Positions 9,047-22,891 of a DNA stretch of 64,000 nucleotides are shown here, piece by piece. Below the pieces are notes generated by a model. It worked only from the letters and a program-made list of their open reading frames with translations, was not told the DNA's origin and ran no database searches. Made by a program: the position numbers and the translations under genes. The stretch is from Batrachochytrium dendrobatidis JAM81. Its lineage: Eukaryota > Chytridiomycota > Chytridiomycetes > Rhizophydiales. Within the stretch, counting starts at the first letter, position 1, and each line of letters begins with the position of its first letter. The DNA lies in NCBI RefSeq assembly GCF_000203795.2, contig NW_006281099.1, positions 2,297,774-2,361,773 of the forward strand, in the 5' to 3' direction.

Positions 9047-12000
9047 ATGAATTCACAACTGAAATGTCTTGGTCGTAATCCTACTGCCTTGTCTATGATA
9101 AGACCATCAAGTTCACCATTATATTCTTTTCATGCCCTTTTACCGAATAATCTCAACAGCTGCAGATTGGCGCATTCAACTGCTGGAAATGCTAAATCCA
9201 CTCCTGCATTCAAACTGATCGAGGTATTGTAATGGATGCATACAAAATATCAATTCATATTTTATTCTGATCATTTTCATGGATGATCAGACTCGTTTTC
9301 TCAAAGATTATGATTGCGAATCCCAATGGTTCAAACATAGTCGAACTGGAGCAGATTGGATTCATTTGAAAAAGTCGGATACCAACAATGTTTTTATGTA
9401 AGGTTATCAGCATTTGTGTTTACATTGAGCAGGATATCAAACATAATTTAGGATTGCAAATTAACCCACTGTTGATCTTTTGACATAAGGGTTGGGTTCC
9501 AAACGGATGTTACTGATTCGACTGGAGTACCTCATATCCTTGAGCATACTACTTTGTGTGGATCCAAACGGTATCCAGTGAGAGATCCATTTTTTAAAAT
9601 GCTAAATCGCTCCATGGCTACATTTATGAATGCAATGACAGGCAAGAGATGGTTTATCTATACATCCACTGAATAGACTTTATTGCGAGTCCAACACCAT
9701 TGTGAAATGTATCATCTATTTTAATGCTTTTATATAGGTGATGATTTGACGGTGTATCCATTTTCAACCGAAAACAAGACAGATTACTACAATCTCATGA
9801 ATGTGTACATGGATGCCGTTTTTGCACCAAGACTTCGAAGACTGGATTTCATGTAATTTTTTCAAGACGGTTTATTGTAAAGTGCTGGGCTGATTCAGAG
9901 CTGTAAATGCACTTTTTATTGTAGGCAGGAAGGATGGCGTCTTGAGCACGAAAACCCAAGAGACTCTTCCACTCCTATCATTTTCAAAGGCGTAGTTTAC
10001 AATGAGATGAAGGGTGCATTGGTATGTATATTGCAGATTCTCGACCTTTTTTTAAACTCGAATATTTTGCTTCAAGCCAAATCGAACTAAGCATGTTTTC
10101 CATAGGCGGACACAAATTCACTCTTTCATACTCGTCACCAGCAGGCACTTTATCGCGATTCCACCTACGCCCATGTTAGTGGCGGAGATCCTGAAAACAT
10201 TACTGACTTGACTCATGAGCAACTATTGCAATTTCATGCAAAAAACTACCATCCCAGCAACGCACGGTTCTTTACTTATGGTAGATTGATGAATTGTTTC
10301 CTAGTATGATACGACTTGAAATGTCTGATATGAGATTGTTATTATAGGATCCTTTCCTCTTGAAGAGCAAATGCAAAAAGTTGACGAGAAACTCTCTGGA
10401 TTTTCGTCATCTTCTCGACACTCACTAGAAGATGTACCTCGTTGGAATGAGCCAAAAACAATTCAGGCAGTCGGACCCCTTGATCCTAGTATGCATAAAT
10501 GATATTGGATTGCTATTAAACATTTATTAGTGTCAAACTAGTTTCTGATAACTTGTCGACTGTAATATAGTGGGCGATCCTTTGAAACAAAGTCGAGTTG
10601 CAGTTAGCTATCTCACCAACTCTGAAAAGGTAAATTTGCATTATATATCATTTCAAAATCTATATTACCAATGATTTAATTTATTATTTGTATTTGACAC
10701 TATTTTGTACACCATGTAGAACCTTGAAGAATCACTTTCAATGCGCATCTTGGTAAATCTTCTCACTGATGGTGCTGCATCTCCAATGTACACATCTCTG
10801 ATCGAGTCTGGACTGGGATCTGACTATGCTCCGACAACCGGACATAGCCAATTTGCTTGCCGAGCCAGTACTTCTTTTGGACTTACAGGTATGGAGTCCA
10901 AAAATATTCCAGTGGTAGGTTACATTACATTTCTTGTTATCCTATTACAGTTTCAAACCCAGTCTTTTCATCTTATAGTTGCAATTTTTAAATTTTCCTC
11001 GTGTTTAACAAGTATTATGTTTAGGCGATTGAAAGTATCCAATACGTGCTTGAAAAGGCTGCTCAAACCGGATTTCCTGAGAATCGCATCAACAATATTT
11101 TTCACCAGATTGAACTTGGACTCAAACATGTAAGTGCTAGCCTTATTTAAATAAATCTTATATATCAAGCATCAAAGGCTGATGACGAGCTAAATTACAT
11201 ACCATTGTGGTGGTCTTTAACGATTGTAGCGCACGGCTAGCTTTGGCATGAATCTTGGGTGGAACATTATCCGAACAATGATTCATGGTGGTAATCCTTT
11301 GGATGCCATGGATACAGCACCGGTAAGCAAATAGATGAGTTGTCACTTGAGAGCATATGGTTTAGTTATGGCCGAGACTAACATATTTTCATCTAAATAG
11401 AGTTTGGCAAAGCTTAAAAGCGATCTTTCCCAGCCTGGATTTTTGCAAAATCTTGTTGAAACTCAGTTGTTAAGCAATCCTCATCGACTGACGTATATTA
11501 TGAACCCCGATGCTGGATATCCAGCATCATTGATTGAAAAGGAATCACAGCGTCTGGCTAAACATGTTGATGCGCTGACAGATTCAGATCGTGAAAACAT
11601 TAAATCCGACGGTCTTGAGCTGCTCAAGCTTCAGGAAACCAAGGAAGGTAAGTAAAAGCAGGAGCTTCAAATTAAAATCCGAGTGTAATGTTTTTGTATT
11701 GCTTGATCTTAATTTGATATTCATATCATTGAATGCTTTAGATTTAAGTTGTCTGCCTTGCCTTTCACTTTCAGCTGTTAAAAAACAAGCATCGTTTTAT
11801 CCTCTCAAGATAACACAGAGTGCCAATGGTATCAAGCAATTTTGGCGTGAAACACAGACAAATGGTGTGTCATATGTGTATCTCAAATGGGACGTGACGT
11901 ACCTTTCAGACCGTGAGAAGCTACTCGCTCCTTTAATGTGCAATGTATGGAATCTTAATGATATCTCCTGTTTGCACTATATCTATGCTTTTATTTGAAT

Positions 12001-13500
12001 AGGGTTTGTTAACCATGCACTTTTTTGAACCAAGTCTCTGACATCCCTAGGAACTCATTCGAAATCTCTTGGTGAATTAGATGAAACTATTCGTGCACAC
12101 ACTGCAGGAATTTCTGCATCTGTGTTTTCTTCTCCAAGTATCGATGGTGATTCGCCGCGCGATTATCTGGTTTTAAATGCCAGTGCGCTTGACAGCAATA
12201 TTGACGCCATGTACAATCTTGTTCTTGAAGTACTCCAGACCACCAACTGGGCAGCCTATGACAACCTTAACATTGCTTTGATGTCTTCCGCCGCAGGTGC
12301 TGCCAATTCAGTTCCCAACAGTGGTCATGCGTATGCCATCAAGGCTGCTGCTGGACTTCTCAAGCGTACGTGCTACTCTTCAGAACTATTTGGGGGAATG
12401 CATCAAGTTGAGTTTTTAGACCAACTTTTAAAGCAAACAGAAATACCAGCATTGGCAAAAGAGTTGGAAACACTTGCAAAAAAAATGATTCAGACATCGC
12501 CACTTGAGGTGTTGGTTGTGTCTGGGTCTCAATCTGTTGATCGTCACTCGCATATTCATGACCAATCCTTTTCGTGTTTTGCTCAATCCAAACCTTCAAC
12601 TTTTTCCAACTCGAGTGATATCGTTGATGTAAGTTTACTTTGAAACCTCACGCCTATATTTTGAATGTCATTATAAACGATATGGGTCTGTTGAAACTGA
12701 TTATTTTGGATATATGCGTGTATCTACCCTCATGCGCATACGTATGAATGATTTGATTAGTTTGTGCCCAAATACGAAATGAGAAATTATCCAATGGATT
12801 TGGGAGTGAATTTCACTGCTAGATCGGTTTCCACAGTGTCGTATGTACACCCAGATGCAGCATCACTCAAGGTATTGGCATCGCTCATGTCCACCCATTA
12901 TATGCATCGAGAACTACGTGAAAAGGGTGGTGCCTATGGTGGCGGAGCGTCGTACAATACTCTCGATGGAGTACTTTCTTTCATGTCGTATCGTGATCCA
13001 CCTGGAGCTAAACGTACGTTGGATGCATATGAAAGAAGTGTGGCTTGGGCGTGTGAAATTACCAAACATGTTGGAAACGAAGAGCTCGATCAGGCTAAAC
13101 TGGAAGCATTCCGCAATATGGATAAACCTGTTGACGCTGCTGGCGAGGTAATCGATATTGCTTAAAGCTATATTATAATGGGGCTTGTATTCATAGCTAA
13201 TCGAATATGCCAACGGATTTATTTTTAACATGTACTTTAGGGATTGACGCAGTTCCAATATGGACTGGATCTGTTTGCACTACAAGCGTAAGTACTAATT
13301 TTTATCAATTCATATGTGTTGGGTATGCTTTAGAGATTTAAGCTTTTCTATAACTTGACTGTATGCTGTTGTAACACATTTGATTTAGTCATCGAGATGC
13401 ATTGTTCAAAGTGACAATGCAGGATGTAGAGCGTGTGGCCAAGATTTACTTGCAACGGCCTTGTGCAATGAGCGTAATCGGTGAAAAAGTATCGGCTTAA
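9047..13500 (+). CDS. CYM1: Mitochondrial presequence protease, M16C family (CYM1/PreP)
   Basis: About 17 exons; the first ones are 9047-9223, 9291-9397, 9490-9641, 9738-9852, 9925-10021, 10106-10280, 10348-10488, 10571-10629 and one from 10720. Stop TAA is at 13498-13500. The N-terminus is rich in Ser, Arg and Asn and lacks acid residues, as expected for a mitochondrial presequence. The inverted zinc motif HILEH is in [18 protein letters not shown]. The distal Glu region is [10 protein letters not shown], and the C-terminal half contains [18 protein letters not shown], whose Arg/Tyr residues contact substrate in the family. The enzyme degrades cleaved presequences and other short peptides in the matrix. 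The third intron seems to be GC-AG: exon end ATGACAG at 9641, donor GCAAGA, acceptor at 9737, giving [13 protein letters not shown], which matches the family. Convergent with the RhoGEF gene, 187 bp apart. Confidence 0.92.
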
Positions 13501-13687
13501 TTTCTACACATGCTCAAACAAATGGTTTATATTGGAAATAAAACCCATGAGTCAATGCTGACAAATATTTTTAAAGATACCCATCTATCCTCCAACCATA
13601 AACTAAAACAATATGCTCGAGGTATATGTACCAAATAACAATATTTCATTCTACCCAATGCGGTTGAAGGAGGGTGAAGGCAGGTTG

Positions 13688-16582
13688 CTACGATCGAAAC
13701 CTATGAGACGATGAAGATGCAGTGGATGAAGCATTCGCCGAGGCTGCACGTGGAGAATGAACATGAGCATGCGTTACTGTTGGATTAACCTGCTGTGTTG
13801 TTGTAGCAGATCTTCCAACTACCGCTACAGACATGGCCTGAGCTTCCCGAAATGCCTTCATTTCACCATGGATTGCTAGACGAAAGCTCAATTGATTTTT
13901 TGCTGCATCAGGACCAACAAACATGAGTGAAAGTACATTGATGCTTAGTTCCTTGGGCGTTATTTCTGATGTGTGCGTTGAAACAACCTGCGGGTCAGGA
14001 TTTGGCGGACGTTTGTTGATATCTATCGTGATTCGAATCGAATCCTTGGTTACCGTCGGCGCTGCTATTGAGAAAAAATTGTGTCAATATAATGTACCAA
14101 ATTCAAAAAGCTACATGTTGACCGTTTTCTCCAGCAATGACTGTAAACTTACAATCATCCAAAGAGGAATCACTAATGTCTAATTCCAAAATATGATGCC
14201 ACCGAACAAACCGATATGGATGTTCATTGGCAGATCTAAATCCAAGCACACCACCGCGAGCAGGCACAGTGATCATTAACGAGTCGGAACATAACACTAA
14301 CTGTACATCTCGTTTACTGGTACGTTCGCTGGCCTCGACACGCATAATCAACCGTCGTTTGTGAGAAATAAGTTGCGGTGGACAGTGCTTAGTGGATTCA
14401 AATGCGTCAAACAGACCCGTTGCTTCCTCTTCCCTTCTTTTCTTTTCATTCACCATTGCAGCTAAATTGTTCATGGCCTCCCATGCCTTTTCCAAATCCT
14501 TTCGATCTGGATGCTCAAAGGGTGTGCACTTGCAAAGATCTTTCAACAGAATATGATATCGGGTTGTTCGCTGTACAGGTAAGATCAGATAGTCCTATAA
14601 ACAAAACCAGATTAATGCCAAACTCTGTTTAAATAAAATACGATATAAATCAAACCGGTGTGGATGTATAAAAAAGCTACCTTTAGTGTCTGACGATTAG
14701 TTTCGCGCAACTTGGCAGCTTCCTTCATGAAATTCTGATAATCTTCATTTGATTTTTCTTCTTTCTTCATAGATTTTTGAGATATGGCATAGTTGTCGAT
14801 AAATCGTGTGTATAGTCTCACAAACTCATCCTTCTGTTGATGTACGTCAAATATTTTCGTCGCCAGATACAAATGATGGTTAGAAATGATAAAAATGCAG
14901 ATAGATATTCATGTAAACCTCGAAAGCAGACACATACCATATCTAGGAACAAAGCACCAATTTTGGACTCGGTTGTTGACCAGTTGTCTACATTGACAAC
15001 ATCACACAATCGATAAAAAAACTTTTGATGTAATGTGTATAAATCTGCTGTGCCTGCAAAAATGAAATTGTTGGCTGTGTCACTGATAATATTTCGTTTT
15101 GAAAGTCGCTCTTGGAAGCACTAATATGAAAAGTAATGTGATGTGCATTAGAATAGAATCTAGCTGATGAATGGGTATTTAAATGATTTAGAAAATAAGA
15201 TACTTTTTGAATAATGCCCAGTTGATTAGTATAGTTTTGTTCTGTTTCCCACAAATTTAATACAACATGACCTAGCCACAAAAAATATTAGCTTCAATGA
15301 CCCAAATCAAACTAAAGACGCAACTTGATTCATGTACCTCGTTTATCTTTGGTCAGCACACTCTCTAATGTAGGAGCTGGTTTGGCTTGCTCGACAACTG
15401 ACAATGCATCGGTACAAAAGGCGTCATCTCTATTAGAATGGTCAACTTCAAGTGACGCCCAATCCCATGCATCCTATTTTGAATAAACGTAACCAAATGA
15501 TTTACAAGACTTAATTAAACAAGAAAATGAAAAACAAAGCACCATTAGATTCATACCGGTGGTAAGCTTCCCACAACTGCATCTATCAAATGTGGAATCA
15601 TATGCAAATCCGTTTGAGCAGTGAATATCGGACTGCGAATAGAAGCATTTATAAAAAGTTTGGGTATAGGCTCAGGCCCCAAGATAGGAACGTCCTGTTC
15701 CATAAACGCAGTCAAATCAAACTTGGGATTGTCTAGAAAAGTTGGTAGTGGTTTTTCGACATCTGGCAGTTCAACGGGATCGTTTTGAGGTCTTGTGCAA
15801 GGTATTGAAGCATTCAAATCCTCTTGATCGGTTAGACAGGAACTAAGTTTGTTAGCTTTGGGCAGAGTGGACGCATCCGATGCAAGCATTGAAGCAACAA
15901 GTACAGAGGGAGCAGATTCCGCAACAGCAAAAGCAGTAAAAGGTCCAGCAACATTGACAGGCGGTCTGATCAATTGTGGTGATTTTAAAGTCGACATTTC
16001 TGCAGATTCGTGACGACGGTGACCACTGATTGAATGATGATGTAGCAGTAACTGATCAGAGGCTGGAATGGGGGATTTATGTAATTGAGAATTTTGCTGT
16101 GGATGAAGATGGTGTTGGTTTGGATTGATCGGATTGGAAGACTCTTCAAGAGTTGCAAGCGTTTCTGAAATATGCAAATTTAAAGGAACGGATATAGAGC
16201 GACGACTTTTATGGCTGTTGCTGGACCTTCCAGCATGAGAGAATATGCTAGCAAGCCGGCCTATCGAGGCTTGAGGTTGTTGTGTTTGTTTATGATGAGC
16301 TTGTAACTGCTGAAGATATAGTTCAGGAATACCAGGACTCAATGGTTGAATGGTGTTTGATGCAGTGGGCGAGAGCAGTGGAGCACCTTGATGTTGACGA
16401 TGACTAACACTGCTGGCTCTGTTTGACCGTCTACCAGTGCTCATGCTGTTTGACCGGCCAAGGTCCGTTTCACCCGACATGGACGATGGATGATTAGTGG
16501 ATGACGAGGCTGCTGTAGTTCCATCTAAGTGGGAGCAATGTGCTCCATACGAGACTGTGTTGGTTCTTGTGGGTTTGGACAT
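13688..16582 (-). CDS. Rho guanine nucleotide exchange factor (DH-PH)
   Basis: Start ATG at 16582, stop near 13688, about eight exons. The first about 340 residues are disordered, rich in Ser, His, Gln and Pro. The DH domain follows: VLNLWETEQNYTNQLGIIQKV (15.2 kb), KFFYRLCDVVNVDNWSTTESKIG, a helix around DEFVRLYTRFIDNYAIS, and the signature DYLILPVQRTTRYHILLKDL split by an intron near 14595. After it comes a PH-type region (HKRRLIMRVEASERTSKRDVQ, then RFVRWHHILELDISDSSL). DH-PH proteins load GTP onto Rho-type GTPases, here probably Rho1 or Cdc42 in polarity or cytokinesis; the exact substrate cannot be told. The tail after about 13.9 kb is poorly conserved. It follows the unknown helical-repeat gene on the same strand, 230 bp downstream. 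Confidence 0.85.
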
Positions 16583-16812
16583 TGAGGCCGGCTGAGTAAA
16601 TAGCTTTCCTTTGTCCGCCTCAATAAATAGTCTTCAGAGGGGATTAGGCTGCTAGAGCAAGTGTTTTGATGGCAATTAGAATAAACAGTCCAATTCGCTC
16701 GTTCGATGGAAAGTTGAATTCCTGCAATCTTTGGGTCCAAAAAACAAGCCAATTCCACTCAACAATTGAGCCGATTTTATCATGAATCGACTTGATCTTC
16801 ATTTGCTTGACT

Positions 16813-19800
16813 TTACTGTCCAGTTTGTCCAGTTTGTTCAGTTTGTTCTTTTGCTGCTGGTCGTATATCAATCACTACATGGTCGTACTGGTCTCGCACT
16901 ACATTCACTCTGATTCGTATACATTCTCGATCTCCTATTCTATCCATATCTGCTTCGTTTCCCTCACTAAGCGTGTCGAGTGGTATGTTTTGTGCATCTT
17001 GATTGGATTCGCTCTTGCTTTGCAATTGGCCATATCGCTTCATAATCTGCTTGACCAATTCACCTGCTGCTTTCTCAAACTCGACACAGTGGTATGGTCC
17101 TGTCTGCAGTATCGAAAGGAGTCCAAACGTTGTTATCCATGCACACACATAGGGCCTTGCTCGTATTTTTTTGGGAACGAGCAACAGACGTACCAAACTC
17201 AATACCCATTTCCAATGTCCTTCTATTCGAAGCATGTTTGTCAACGCTACTTCCATTACAAATAAGCACCATCGATTGTCTATCAGATATTCAGCCAATT
17301 GACACGATGGGTTTATATGATCAATTAATACCTCCATGACATCCACAATGACCTGACTGCATCCACTCGGTAGTCCGCGTAAAAGAGATGAAATCAGTTC
17401 ACGCCATAACTCGCTATACATCTTGCGAATGCTCAGTGATACAGGCTGAAGATCACTCAATAGTACTGTGCGATATACAATGATAAACAATCTGAGCCAT
17501 CCAAATATGCTTGATATGGCTCCTATTCGAAGCGCACCAATGGCATGCTTGCATGCCATTCCACTCTTGGCAATCCTTGTGCAAATAGACTCTTGGAGCT
17601 TAATATATTCAACTTGCATGTGTGGCTCTGCTGCATCGCTTCTTTCAAACGGCTCTACGTGATGAACCGACAAGAGTGTTTCTAGAAAAAATACCACTGC
17701 AGTTTGAATAGAGCTATAATCTTGAACCACCACACAATGTTCATCCGTACTGGCCATCATCAACAGCGATTCTATAAGCATGGGCGTGTTTGCATACCGA
17801 TAGGCTTGATTTGAATTTAGACAGATCAAAATGAATAGTCAGGCACTTTTCATGCAGCATAGATTAAAACACTCCATTACTCTTATACAGTTGAACATCA
17901 CAATTTTACCTAGACTGACATCCACAGATATAATAAGCAATGCATGGTTAATGTGTGTGATCAGATCCGTTGCATACTTTACTTGTAGCTCACTATTTGG
18001 ATTCTGTTCAAAATCCTCATAATCCAAATCAGCATCGCTTAATTGGTGTGGAACGTAGCATAACTGAATTGCCTGTAAAAGTGCATTTGATGTTGCATCT
18101 GTATTGGTCGATACGGAATCGCCTAAATTAACTTGTAAAATTTGACTACTAAAATACGTCGATATGTGAGCATTGGCTAATGCCACTGCCATATATAGCA
18201 CAGTTCGATGCCCTATATAATTACAGTTTAATCACCAAAGGTTAAAAGCAATCTTGGATAGACACGCTTCAAGATATTTTGGCTTAGAACCCTATCAACT
18301 CACAATGCTTTGGTATCTTTTCAGGTATTTCCATCCATTTTATGCACATTGTCCAAACGGCAGTAGTCAAAGCATTGCTTGATGGATTATCTAAAAACAG
18401 GTCCAATTGAATTGAATACCATGTGATGGCACATATTGCAATCATCAGCAAAGTATTTATGGCTTTAGGTGCACTACTAATGATCAATGCCAGCTCCTAT
18501 CAGAAATTGATTTTCCCATTTAGCATATTGCGTTATACTTGAGTTAGTCCAACTTGCGTAAATGGCTAAAAAGCAAAATTCAATCTAATGCACTGCAGTT
18601 GCTTACTGCCAATATTTGACAGCCATTTCTTGATTGAGAAAATATTTGAATCTTGGATGAACATGTTGCATATTCAAATGCCTTGGACATGAGCTCAATG
18701 TCATCTGTTAAATCTGAAAGGTTTTCGTAGATTGCTTCAATCTCTGCAATAAGCCATGTTTGCGTCTGGTTATACCAAATCATTTAAACAAAACAGTGTT
18801 TAGCTCTAAGCAGTTATAAAAACAAACTAGATGTCAGCTTTAAACTTGCAATATTTTGGACAAGCGATTTCCATGCATCCACTCCGTCAACAATAGTCCA
18901 TAGCCATTCGAGAATATTTCTGTCATGAGTGCGATCTACCGCAAAAAATGACAATGCCATGATGGCTTGTGAAGAGTAAGGGGTTTCATTGGCATCTGAT
19001 TGAGCGCGTATTGTATTCCAGTGATTGTCTGTCCATTGAAATAAACACGACATGGTATATGGTCTAAGAATAGCTGCATTCGACGAGTTTCCCATGGATA
19101 CCTACAGCCCATCAAGAAATGATCACAACAATAAATTTACTGGCACATACATTGATAGATTGTAGTGATTTCCAGTGTAAAAACATTCAAGGTTGACATA
19201 CACTAAAAAGAAAAAGGACGTGATGGATAGTAGATCTCGTTGGTGGAATACAAGTTATTGTATCTGCAACCATAAGAATATGTGACACTGCATTTACTAT
19301 TTTGTCGTTTTCGTGTTGGACACAGAACTCATCGTTTATGAAAGTGCCTGATCCAGTGTTTATCAAATCAACCCGACGTACTTTTCCATATGCAGTCAGA
19401 ATGTACATCATGCATAGTCCAACATCCCGAAGAACATACATATCTGCTGCATGAGGAGAATTTAATATTTTAATGCAACGATCAAGTGCAGATGAGCTTG
19501 GGTAGTCTGAATAGGAGTTTGATTAATGAGTTAGATGATTATATTTTGGTATGGAAAATAAACAGTTTACTTGCCATTAATCAAAATCAAATGATACAGC
19601 CTGGATTCCTGCATATCCAAAGTTTCATTTATTTTTTTATTGATCTTGTCATACTCGTGAAAACATAGAATTTCTAAAATGCAATTTACGAATAGATCAA
19701 ACACTGTATACTGAGCACCATTTGTGCTGTGAATCAATTCCATATTTAATTGCATAGTAGTTTTTTGTTTCATCTCTTGGGCAAGATCAATGTAGTGTGC

Positions 19801-20220
19801 GTCAACTTGAACCAATATGCAGATTGCGATTATTTTTAAATAACACGAAAACAAGTAAAAAGATTAAATTGAAATTATCAATTGTAGAATCAGAAACGAC
19901 AGTAGTTTGTCTCACCTAGTTTGGTAGCAAGCTTAAAGCGCTCATCTGGGAGATCTGTAGTTGGAGTCTGTAATACTTTGGCCAAATGCCCAAACAAAAC
20001 ACTTGTATCTTCAATATCCATGCCATCAGATATACATGATTTTTTCTTGAATGGTTTAGTTCATGTTGATCAAGAGACTGGATGTGAGACAGTTTCCAAG
20101 GTGTACGCGCAGACTCAAAGCAGTGCATACCTCATTGCCAGCAGTGATTGGAGTAAGCAAATGATCAAATAAAATAAGAAGACGAGAGGCTTCCGATCCC
20201 AAAGTGCGAGTCGAATTCAT
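16813..20220 (-). CDS. Unrecognised large helical-repeat (ARM/HEAT-like) protein
   Basis: A chain of in-frame exons runs from ATG 20220 (MNSTRTLGSEASRLLILFD, donor near 20130) through blocks near 20.06-19.92, 19.85-19.57, 19.44-19.2, 19.1-18.83, 18.78-18.58, 18.49-18.28 and 18.2-17.84 kb, to a last exon of about 1 kb ending at TAA 16813. The protein is almost entirely predicted helix with Leu/Ile/Val/Ala-rich repeats (for example SIFGWLRLFIIVYRTVLLSD and HWKWVLSLVRLLLVPKKIRA). This suggests an ARM/HEAT scaffold. I do not recognise a family and give no function. The C-terminus ends in a short Gln-Thr-Gly repeat, encoded by three copies of a 9-bp unit near 16820-16850. It shares a 144-bp divergent promoter with calnexin. 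Exon limits are approximate. Confidence 0.6.
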
Positions 20221-20364
20221 TCAGTAGCTCAGCGTGGGTTGAGTTTCACGGCCGTTCGAGTCTGGCCGAGTTGCTGTTTGCTGCCATCAAAAGTCAACGA
20301 GTGCACGTGATCACTTTGCATTCTATTCAGATTGGCGTCGAGTGCACTTTGCTGAGCTGTCATT
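20221..20364. promoter_or_regulatory. Short divergent promoter between the helical-repeat gene and calnexin
   Basis: Only 144 bp separate the two start codons. It contains GTGCACGTGATCAC with a CACGTG E-box at 20304-20309, 55 bp before the calnexin ATG, and two TCGAGT hexamers (20255 and 20338). CACGTG-type sites are bound by bHLH factors and resemble part of some unfolded-protein-response elements; a role here is inferred only from position. Confidence 0.4.
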
Positions 20365-22891
20365 ATGCATCTGTTCTCTGTTGCTCTTTCTCTGGTTTCT
20401 ACTGCAGTTGTAGTGGTTGCTTCTGCAGATGATGCATCGTCTCAATCAAATTTTGCAGATAAACAGAATCTTGTCCATGAGTCTTTTAAAGTAAGTGTCT
20501 TGAACTTTTATATTCAGTTGTTCTGCATCTGCTGGAGTATCTATTCGCTCTGAATCATCAAAAGGATTCAGTCAGTTCCCGATATACAATTATTTCTAGA
20601 TCTAGTTTTTTGATTTTTTGGGAGTGACAAGTGCTACATTCCTTGCTGAGGTTTTAGTTTCTTGACTGTCCGATTCTTGACTTCACTATCTTCATAAAAC
20701 ATCTCGACTTTTTCCATTTACAACTATTTTGCTTCATTCAACATCTGAATTGTGATGCATTTTTGTACCATTTACTATAAATATGTCTGCATTTTCCAGT
20801 ACTGCTGTTGAATCTGTTCATTTTGCCTTTGCATTCACACGCTTTAAAACAGTTCATTTGATTATTCGAAATTATTCACACATTACATTTTGATTTCTAA
20901 ACTATGCTTGGTTTAAATAGCCCACCACTCTGACTGCACCATTTTTGGAACAATTTGGCGCTGACTGGGAAAAACGCTGGATTCCTTCGAATGCCAAAAA
21001 GATTGTTGATGGTGTCGAGGATGAGGATCTTCTTAGATATCGTGGCGAGTGGGCCGTTGAGCCTTCTACACCCATTGTCATTGCTGGAGACGAGGGTCTT
21101 GTTGTCAAGACTACCGCTGCTCATCACGCCATTTCTGCCAAGTTTCCCAAACCAGTTGATCCGACCGGAAAGAGCTTGGTTGTTCAGTACGAGGTCAAGC
21201 TTCAGAATGGTCTGGAATGTGGTGGTGCTTACATTAAGCTACTTTCTTATAACGATAAATATCAGGCTGATTCATTTGAGGACAAAACTCCTTATACTAT
21301 CATGTTTGGTCCAGACAAGTGTGGAACCACCAACAAAGTTCATTTCATTTTTCGCCACAAGAATCCCCTTACTGGCGAGCTTGAGGAGAAACACCTTTCT
21401 TCGCCCCCTACCGCCAAAATTGACACCAATACTAACCTGTACACTCTGATCGTTCGTCCGGATCAAACTTTTGATCTACTGATCAACAATGTTTCTGCGT
21501 CATCCGGATCTCTTTTTGAAAACTTTTCTCCCCCCGTCAACCCGGCTGCTGAAATTGATGACCCTAGTGATAGGAAACCAATGGATTGGGATGACAACCC
21601 CAAAATCTCTGATCCTGCTGCATCCAAGCCTGCTGATTGGTATGTGTTTAATTTCCATTTAAGCTATTGGTTTTAATTGCTCACCCCTTGGTTGCTATTG
21701 TAACCGTACTAGGGATGAAAACGCTCCCATGGAGATTCCTGACGAGACAGCATCGGTGAGTATTTTTTGGTAAATGGTCGAGAGGTGGTGCATTCAACTA
21801 ACGTGCCAACTGATTTCTACTTTAGGAACCTGCCGATTGGTTGACTAACGAACCTCTGACTATTCCCGACCCTACCATTAAAAAACCAGAAGATTGGGAT
21901 GACGAAGAGGATGGAGAGTGGACCGCACCATTGGTTGCCAATCCCAAATGCGAGACTGTTTCTGGATGTGGTATGTATCTGTGATTTTTCCTTGAGGGGA
22001 ATTATATCGAAACCACTTGTTGACTTGAATTTTTGTTAGGCAAATGGCAGCGTCCACTTATCAAGAATCCTGCATACAAGGGCAAGTGGGTGTAAGTATT
22101 TGCCGTTTTATTTTCAAAACCATTAAGCTAGTAGGCTCGCGTCGTGTTAACGATACCTTTCTGATAGGGCACCATTTATTGATAATCCCAAATACAAGGG
22201 CATGTGGGCTCCTCGCAAAGTTGCCAATCCCCATTACTTTAACGACAAAACTCCATCCAACTTTGGCAAGATTGTAAGTAGCATCCACGATCTACGCTTA
22301 TTTCGATTGTTGCATTAATGATCGTTGATGAATGATCTGTACTGAACTGTAAACGCCTTATTCAACTCTTGATATTCTGTGTAGGGTGCCATTGGTATTG
22401 AGCTATGGACCATGACCAATGGCATACAATTTGATAATATCTATGTCGGTCATAGTGCTGATGATGCCAAGAAGCTTGCTGAAGAAACCTGGGCAGTCAA
22501 ATATAAGATTGAGAGTGCAGCGGAGAAGGTGGAGAAGGTGGAGAAAGGACCTGGTGCCTTGGACAAGGCAAAACAGTTTGCTGAAATTCTCAAGGATCAG
22601 TCACTCGAGTTTGTTGCTCGTGTACAAGAATCTCCTTTGGATGCGGTAAAAGAAATGCCTCATATTGTAGCATTGTTTGTTGCTGTACTTCTCTTGCCCG
22701 TATTGCTTTTCTCCCTGTTTGCAAGCAAGAGTGCACCTGCTGAGCCTGAAGAGGAGGAAGAAGAAGAGGAAGAAGAGGATGAGGAAGAAGAAGAAGAAGA
22801 AGAAGCAAAAGAAACTTCTAAATTAGTCAAGGAAACTGTCAAGGCCGGTCAGACTCCCTCAAAGTCCAAGTCAACGCCAAAAAAAGAATAA
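20365..22891 (+). CDS. Calnexin, ER lectin chaperone
   Basis: Seven exons: 20365-20490, 20921-21639, 21713-21755, 21826-21970, 22040-22091, 22168-22273 and 22385-22891. A signal peptide ([20 protein letters not shown]) is followed by the lectin domain with [23 protein letters not shown] and [10 protein letters not shown]. The P-domain has tandem repeats ending KPxDWD (for example [14 protein letters not shown]) and then [21 protein letters not shown] repeats. The rest of the lectin fold has [19 protein letters not shown]. One membrane helix ([20 protein letters not shown]) is followed by a cytosolic tail with a run of about 25 Glu/Asp and a Lys/Ser-rich end. This is the family's standard layout. 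Calnexin holds monoglucosylated glycoproteins in the ER for folding. Intron 1 (430 nt) is long for this locus and otherwise featureless. Confidence 0.97.

Noticed and set aside
16820..16850. Three tandem copies of a 9-bp unit (TTGTCCAGT-like)
   Set aside because: They encode the short Gln-Thr-Gly tail of the upstream gene; too few copies to call a repeat locus.
20222..20270. tRNA-like A-box (TAGCTCAGCGTGG) and B-box (GTTCGAGTC) in the calnexin promoter
   Set aside because: The boxes are too close: there is no room for an anticodon arm and no acceptor stem pairs. At most it is a degenerate pseudogene or chance.
22740..22810. GAA/GAG-rich tract considered as a microsatellite expansion
   Set aside because: It encodes the acidic cytosolic tail expected of calnexins, so it is coding low complexity rather than a separate feature.
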